Assembly (NCBI GenBank): GCA_007644065.1
Contig: VJWN01000009.1
Location: forward strand, 1,054,001 to 1,118,000
Direction: 5' to 3'
Length of the DNA: 64,000 nt
Origin: Margaritispora aquatica
Lineage: Eukaryota > Ascomycota > Leotiomycetes > Helotiales > Discinellaceae
In this document: positions 58,708-64,000 of the stretch, one piece after another
Numbering within the stretch: the stretch's first letter is position 1
Layout of the letters: each line of letters starts with the position of its first letter
Program-made: the position numbers and the translations under genes
The notes under the pieces: generated by a model
What the model was told of the DNA's origin: nothing
The model's database searches: none
Seen by the model: only the letters and a program-made list of their open reading frames with translations

Positions 58708-59187
58708 TTGTGCCGATCAAATCCCTGGTTTCATTATGAAATAAGCGAGTTCACGAGATTCGGGGCCATGACTGTTACCGCTAATGATCTCACTGGTGAG
58801 TTTCTCATAAGAGGGTTCGCAAACCTTCAGATCGTTATCCTGCTCGTGATGTGCCGGCTCACTGGTCAGTCTGCGGAGAAGATCAGTGTTGTCTGCTATG
58901 GAAAACTCGGTACGTCCTTGTCATTTGAGGAAGTATACGACTTATTCTGGAGTTAGGTCAGCAAAAGGAAATTTCAGCCTCCAACGGATCCTGAAATCAA
59001 CTTCATGAAACATATCTTGCGATCAACTAGCATTGGCTATGGTCCAACCGCTCGACGACCTGTGAACAATGCCTTGCGTCCTGTCAGTCACCCTTCCGAA
59101 TATCCCGAGACTACCGCTGACCCGAAGATTTGTAGTCCAACTTACAGTTTAGGAGATTTTGGGCGCACAGATTTAGACATCAATTGA
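58708..59187 (+). pseudogene. ORF interrupted by one in-frame TAG
   Basis: The frame entered at 58708 (a TTG; the true start is unknown) runs to a TAG at 58954-58956 and then continues in the same frame to TGA at 59185-59187, about 159 codons in total. The part after the stop is clearly protein-like (KRKFQPPTDPEINFMKHILR... LRPVSHPSEYPET, ending FGRTDLDIN). The part before reads TANDLTGEFLIRGFANLQIV... LSFEEVYDLFWS. A single CAG-to-TAG change would explain it. An intron covering the TAG is possible but no good donor was found. Family unknown. Confidence 0.4.
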
Positions 59188-59430
59188 ACTTGTCATACAA
59201 GAGAGTATCCATTCCCTTCAGCGCGACGAGACATATGATTTCTGCAAAAACTTGAACGCGCCATCAGGAGTACTGACGAGAGCCTGGCTGTGGTTTTATC
59301 GGCAAATTCCACCAAAGTTTGCATCCATGTTTGTTCGGAAGAATACAGTTATTAATAACTTTAGAATGTGCCTCATCGTCACGGATCGTAAGCAAATGGG
59401 CGCCTGCTTGGCTGCTTCTTTTAGACTAAG

Positions 59431-59959
59431 ATGGCAATACAAGTGAGTCAGTACCATCTGGCAGTAGCAACGGCAAATTTGGAGACATTTGAAGGCGCAT
59501 ATGAGAACGCATTCGGTGACATAGCCCAGTACGACGACGAAGCCAAAGGCTACAGAATGGCTGGTTGTTCGAAGCACAGCCTTCGGTGTGAAGATAGTCA
59601 TTGGTCTGATGATGGCTGATCGACTTAGCAACTGGAATCGATTTCGTTCTGAGTACGTAGAGGAGAGTACATTCACACCTGTGACAACCAAGGATACTAA
59701 AAACAAAGACACAGCATACATAATCTGCCACGAACAACTATATCAACCGGCGCATGGAATCACCGAAGTTGCCTTCAAACTCGACGTTTGCTGCGATCGA
59801 ATCATTGAGGATGTCTGTTTGAAGCCATGGGTCGACAAGCTCAACCGTTGCCGATGTCCACGCTGCCGAACACAGTTCTCTTCGCAATTTGTTCGAAAGC
59901 CTCTTCACCAGCCTGGTCTCGACCCGAACAAGCTCATTGCTGCTGATCAGGAAGAATAA
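59431..59959 (+). pseudogene. frameshifted RING-like zinc-finger gene remnant
   Basis: Frame 1 from ATG 59431 (MAIQVSQYHLAVATANLETF... YDDEAKGYRM) breaks near 59563. Skipping one base at GCTGGTTG continues smoothly in frame 2 (VVRSTAFGVKIVIGLMMADRLSNWNRF...) to the TAA at 59957-59959. The C-terminal region resembles a RING finger: ICHEQL, then CCDRIIEDVCLKPWV, then NRCRCPRCRTQF, where the CLxxW...CPxCR half is typical. Expected metal ligands are missing or altered in the first half (YIIC instead of CxxC, CCD instead of CGH), which fits decay. The upstream ORF 59252-59448 may be an additional 5' exon. Confidence 0.4.
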
Positions 59960-61623
59960 ATTTTGTATCCGGTTCAAGCCCACGTAATGTATTTTGATGT
60001 TCCGGTGGTTGGGAAATGACGAGCAGGGTTGGAGTCGGCCTTATGGACGCAACAGTTCGACGTTGCTCTTAGGAAATACGCATTTTACTGAATGAGTTGG
60101 TTTGTCCATGGACTGGATATTATAAGATTGATCAGATATTGGCTGGCTTTTGGAAGCATCTATCAGATTTGCTCACGTTGGTTTATCTCAGAAAGGATGG
60201 ACAGCTGTTGCTTGGAGTGTAGCAGTTTGCTTAGAAAGGCGTAAGACCTTCACAGTAGATTTGAATCACACTAAAACGTTCTTCGATGAGCATTAATAAA
60301 CCGATTTGATCGTTCAGTCTTGGCAGATCTCTGGAGCCTTAGCCTCTGGTGTCGTCCTCGTCCGTGAAACGCTTAGCTAGGGAACAAAAGCTTCAACTTT
60401 AATCACTTGAATGAAGGCTTGGTAAGATGGAACCTCGACTAGCCTACAGTTCGAGTTGTCCGAGATATCTCGAAGATTAATATCAAAGCTGCGTATTGCC
60501 GAGAAAGTTTATTACACTCGACTTGACAGAAATGCACAACCGAGGTCCGTGGCAACGTGTGCACATTCAACCAAAAGCAGTCAAACCTAAGTACCACGAA
60601 AATTTCATGGTTTCATGGCGCGGCTGATTTATTTCGGTCTCCATTTTCTTCTATGTATTCACAAAGTAGGAGTTGAACTTTAAAAGGCCTCCGATATGGA
60701 AAACACTGTAAGTGAATGGACCTTCAAGATTCTGAAAATGATTTGTCGTGGTACACTAGATGCCTAATACACTACAAAATCTAACCTAGCTTCATTATGT
60801 TTTTAGTTGCCACATAAAATCCATTTCTTGACATCAAGAAAGCAAGTTGACTGAACTTCAATATCTCAAAAGCATCGAGAAACACTACAGCCAGGTTTTT
60901 GATCAAAGTTAGACTCAACTATAGGAATTTCTAAAAGGAAATATTCTCAAATAATATATTATCCAGGACTCCAGGCACGTTACATCCCACTACAACGTTG
61001 GGCTCATTGGAGGTAGCCTCAAACTGAGATGGTGAGAAGAGGATTTACTTTAGGATGAGTCTATCAATTGAGCTCTTGAAGTTTGTAACGACAGAGATGA
61101 AGAAAGCGAGGTTCAAGATGAAAGCAGCACCATAGCAATTACTGTAGCCAGGTATTTGGAATGCAAATGCTGGCCAAATGAGGTGATCGTAGGATGCCAA
61201 GATACTCGCCTACTAACCAATAAGGACTCGCTTATCGTAAGATTCAGGGGCCGTGGGATTCGTGGCCAGCACAACCATTGGAACCGCTGCGTATTACCCT
61301 TTTAAGCGAAACTCCCAGAAGCCAATTTGGGTCTGTGGCCCCCAATATCCGTGAGGCGCAAGCCTCTCTAAACTCAATTCAAGGATGATGGGTATGGTTA
61401 TTCCTCGTTCACTGGATGGCGATTGTCGCTTGCAGTGCCTGATGGACTTCACTTCAGCCTCTCAGGACCATGACTTCTGGCAAGGTTAAGAGTCCTTGAA
61501 AATATCGTGCTTGAGACCTGATAGTGTAGGATCTACACATGGGAGGATAACTCTAGGCTCGATGAACAAATATTGCTGTATTCCCCGCCGACAAGTCTCT
61601 TGACCACGCGCCACATACTCAAA
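59960..61623. other. intergenic, 1.66 kb
   Basis: A/T-rich with no supported ORF, RNA gene or repeat. The last 100 bases are the upstream region of the surface-protein gene. Confidence 0.55.
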
Positions 61624-62754
61624 ATGTCGACTTCTTTTCCAGCACCACTGAGTCGTACTATCCTTGGCCCACTGACAACGACATTTGTTCCGCCAGCTTC
61701 GTGTACAGCTGCCGCATTGATTGAGTGCGTAAACTGTAACACAGGGTGGCTAGCACAAGCTTGCTCGCCAATACCAGTCGGGACTACCACGGTTTATGGA
61801 GGACAAGATGATCGAGGCTGTTGGCCAGCACGAGACAGTACATATACAACGACTACGAATACCAATTACAATAATGCGCTATTTGGATGGGGTTTCTATT
61901 CTCCTGGCTTGATTTGTCCAACTGGTTATGTGACTGCTTGTTCGGCTGTTGGTGGGGTGTCGTCGAATTATCAATTCCAATTCAGCGTGTTAGCTGGCGA
62001 GACAGCGATCGGATGCTGTCCTAGGTATGATAGCCTTAGGTGATGTCGTAAGAGAATATCGCTGATGGTATATAGTGGCTACTCATGTGCCCTGGAAATT
62101 GGACTACGCTCAGCACAAACATGCTTGATGAAGGCTAGCTCTACCAGCTTCGTGGCAGCGACGTGTTCAGCAGCCAACACGGTCATGCGAGTGCTCACAC
62201 TTCCCGAAGTTATCACCATCACATCCACCAGATCCGGTATCTCTTCAGCGAAAGGCACGGTGGTGGAAATCGTGTCCACGTTCTCGTCGTATTCTTTCTA
62301 TGCCCCAATGATTCAGATCAATCACCAAAAATCAGACATCACTTCGACGATTGGCTCATCGACTACTGCTACAGTAACCTCGAGCCAAACTTCATCCTCG
62401 ATCTCAGGCTCAACCTCAACCTCAACCTCCTCGTCGTCCAATGTACCACAATCAGGACTTTCAACCGGAGCCAAAGCGGGAATTGGTACTGGAGTCGCAC
62501 TCGGTTTCTTGCTTGTGTTGGCCTTGATTGGATTCATATTTTATCGGCGAAGAAAGGGATATGCTAGAGCGAAGCAGAATGTTCCCGTCGATATGGGGAG
62601 TGATTTGCCTCCACCTTTTCCCACAGAGCCTTTCGATTCTGCGAAGCCCGCAGCCGCAATGGGAGAGCTACCAGGCCAGTCAATGATCGTGGAGCTGTCA
62701 GGAGCTGAGAAGAAGAATGTAGAGCAACATTATAATCGTGCTGAGATGGGATAG
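61624..62754 (+). CDS. Ser/Thr-rich single-pass cell-surface protein
   Basis: Exons 61624..62024 and 62076..62754 join in phase 2 (GTATGA donor, TATATAG acceptor), giving 359 residues from ATG MSTSFPAPLS. The ectodomain has many Cys (ECVNCNTGWLAQACSPIP, GWGFYSPGLICPTGY, GETAIGCCPSGYSCA) and a Thr/Tyr-rich stretch. A Ser/Thr tract (residues about 240-285) that would be O-mannosylated follows. One transmembrane helix comes next (AGIGTGVALGFLLVLALIGFIFY, about 290-312), then basic RRRKGYARAK and a Pro-rich cytosolic tail. This layout is shared by fungal Mid2/Wsc-like surface proteins and by a family abundant in filamentous ascomycetes, with roles in wall sensing only inferred. No classical signal peptide is obvious at the start, so an upstream exon is possible. 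Confidence 0.88.
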
Positions 62755-62988
62755 GAAAGCAATATTTTAACAATATTGAGTAAAATATACATAAAGATTA
62801 ATCGAAACATGTTTGTTACTATGATATTATTAGTGGGATTTCAAGCTTACGCACCGTTGTAATTATGCCTCACGATTTCGGGAAAAGTAAATCTACAGTA
62901 GCAGTATAGATCTTTCTTTGATAAAGAATTCTCATTAATTACCCAAGACCAACACTAAACAGTGTTTGCCATTTCCAAGCGTTTTATT

Positions 62989-63976
62989 TTAGTCCTCTAC
63001 GTCATCTCCATTCTCTCCACTCTCATTCTTCTTACTCGATCTACTTTCGTTCCCTTGATCATCCCCATCTATTTTATCCCAAGTAAGGAAATTATTTATA
63101 CTCAAATGATCCTCGACTTCCACGTGCTCTATCACTACAGGCTCTTTACTTAAATCTGTCTCACTCGACTCACTTTCCTCTTTTCCGCTTAACAAGCTTT
63201 CATTCTTTTCCATATCATTCTCAGCAAAGAAATCAGCCATATTAAAATCAGACTCCTCATCCACTGCTTCTACAAGCTCCATACTCGTATCTCTCTCAAT
63301 CAATGTGTGTTCCCGGTTCTCATTAATGGCTTGGATATGATCTTTTTGAAGACCATTGTTTGTAGACCTATCATCTCTGCCGTTCTGCAAGCGCTCCACG
63401 CTGGGAGACTCTACGTTCAAGGTCTCTTCATCATCGCTTGCATCCGATTCTTCTGTGCTCTCTTCCCGTGGTTCTTCAGTCGCTGGTGGGAGAAATGTGG
63501 CATCTTTGTATCCCCAAATTAAAGTGCTCATCTGATAATCGTTCATCTTTCGCAGTGCATAAATCCACGGCAGTCGTTTTACAAATATCATTCGCGCTGC
63601 ATCCATGTCGCCAATACGATAACCATCTTTTCCCCACGGTAAATCAGAGAAAGTCTTTGAACGTCCCACCACTTTGATAGCTCGACCAATGATTGTCTCC
63701 ATGTTCGTCCAAACGGTCGTGATTCTGCACCTCTTGTACCGTGCCATTGATGTTTCTGAGTGACCATCTAGTACTTTATTAATCTGTTCCATTCCCCATG
63801 TTCGCTCTTGCATATTATTTGATGCACCATTGAACTCTCAAAGCATGCTGTATGCATTCATGAGCGATTCGGATTTGTTCGTTGTCAGGCATTTGGGGCA
63901 TGAACTCTTGTTGATTCAAAATCAACAGATATCGAATATAAGCATTATCAGCATCGCAGATTCTACGGGGGCGGTC
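62989..63976 (-). CDS. unrecognised acidic protein, 5' end outside or unresolved
   Basis: Two coding-like blocks on the minus strand. Block 1 starts after a good acceptor (TTTCTCAG) at 63976 and reads DRPRRICDADNAYIRYLLIL... QIRIAHECIQHALRVQ before a stop near 63823. Block 2 runs in another frame from ATG 63813 (MQERTWGMEQINKVLDG...) to TAA at 62989, 274 residues. Its first half is basic and compact (WTNMETIIGRAIKVVG, DMDAARMIFVKRLPWIYALRKM) and its second half very acidic (EESTEESDASDDEE, several Glu/Asp/Ser runs). The junction between blocks is unsettled: a weak 54-nt GTTCAA..ACAG intron would keep the frame. The acceptor at 63976 implies further exons beyond the window. Function unknown. 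Confidence 0.5.
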
Positions 63977-64000
63977 CTGAGAAAGCGGTAGCGTAAGTAA

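Overview
This window looks like nuclear DNA of a filamentous ascomycete (Pezizomycotina). The evidence is intron-rich genes with short introns (mostly 45-110 nt, GTAAGT/GTATGT-like donors, CAG/TAG acceptors), fungal-specific families (C2H2 plus fungal-type transcription factor, CAP10/GT90 glycosyltransferase, DUF7053, DUF2235, Ser/Thr-rich single-pass surface protein) and typical PRP19, DCN1, MVP1, RRB1, LAS1 and NAD kinase orthologues. A leotiomycete (Helotiales) is my guess from the look of the proteins and cannot be proven here. No bacterial operons, CRISPR arrays, rRNA or convincing tRNA genes were seen.

Layout. 1-20 kb is gene-dense housekeeping: a partial coiled-coil protein, a RING protein with SUMO-interacting motifs, PRP19, an OHCU decarboxylase, a conserved basic/acidic protein, RRB1, mitochondrial bS6m, DCN1, the sorting nexin MVP1, mitochondrial uL15m and a GT90 glycosyltransferase. 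20-25 kb holds a head-to-head pair of unrecognised small genes and a NAD kinase. 25-33 kb is gene-free. 33-51 kb has a disordered regulator-like protein, LAS1, a large intronless protein with a possible HicA-like C-terminus, a DUF7053 protein, a DUF2235 hydrolase and a 1139-residue C2H2/fungal-type transcription factor. 51-61.6 kb is gene-poor, with coding remnants or lineage-specific genes (a cryptic two-exon gene, an ORF cut by one in-frame TAG, a frameshifted RING-like ORF). 61.6-64 kb has a Ser/Thr-rich surface protein and an unrecognised acidic protein that runs off the window.

Shared functions. Ribosome production recurs (RRB1, bS6m, uL15m, LAS1), with RRB1 and bS6m sharing a 210-bp divergent promoter. 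Ubiquitin and ubiquitin-like control is also repeated (the RING/SIM protein, the PRP19 U-box, DCN1, the RING remnant).

Splice junctions were worked out by hand from reading frame, splice-site motifs and family conservation. Where frame and motif agreed exactly I give exon coordinates; where they did not, I say so. The most interesting observations are: a roughly 250-codon open frame inside DCN1 intron 2 that is in frame with DCN1 exon 3; a GC-AG intron after a 13-nt first exon in PRP19; a 7-nt first exon in the DUF7053 gene; and the cluster of cryptic or decaying genes between 56 and 60 kb.
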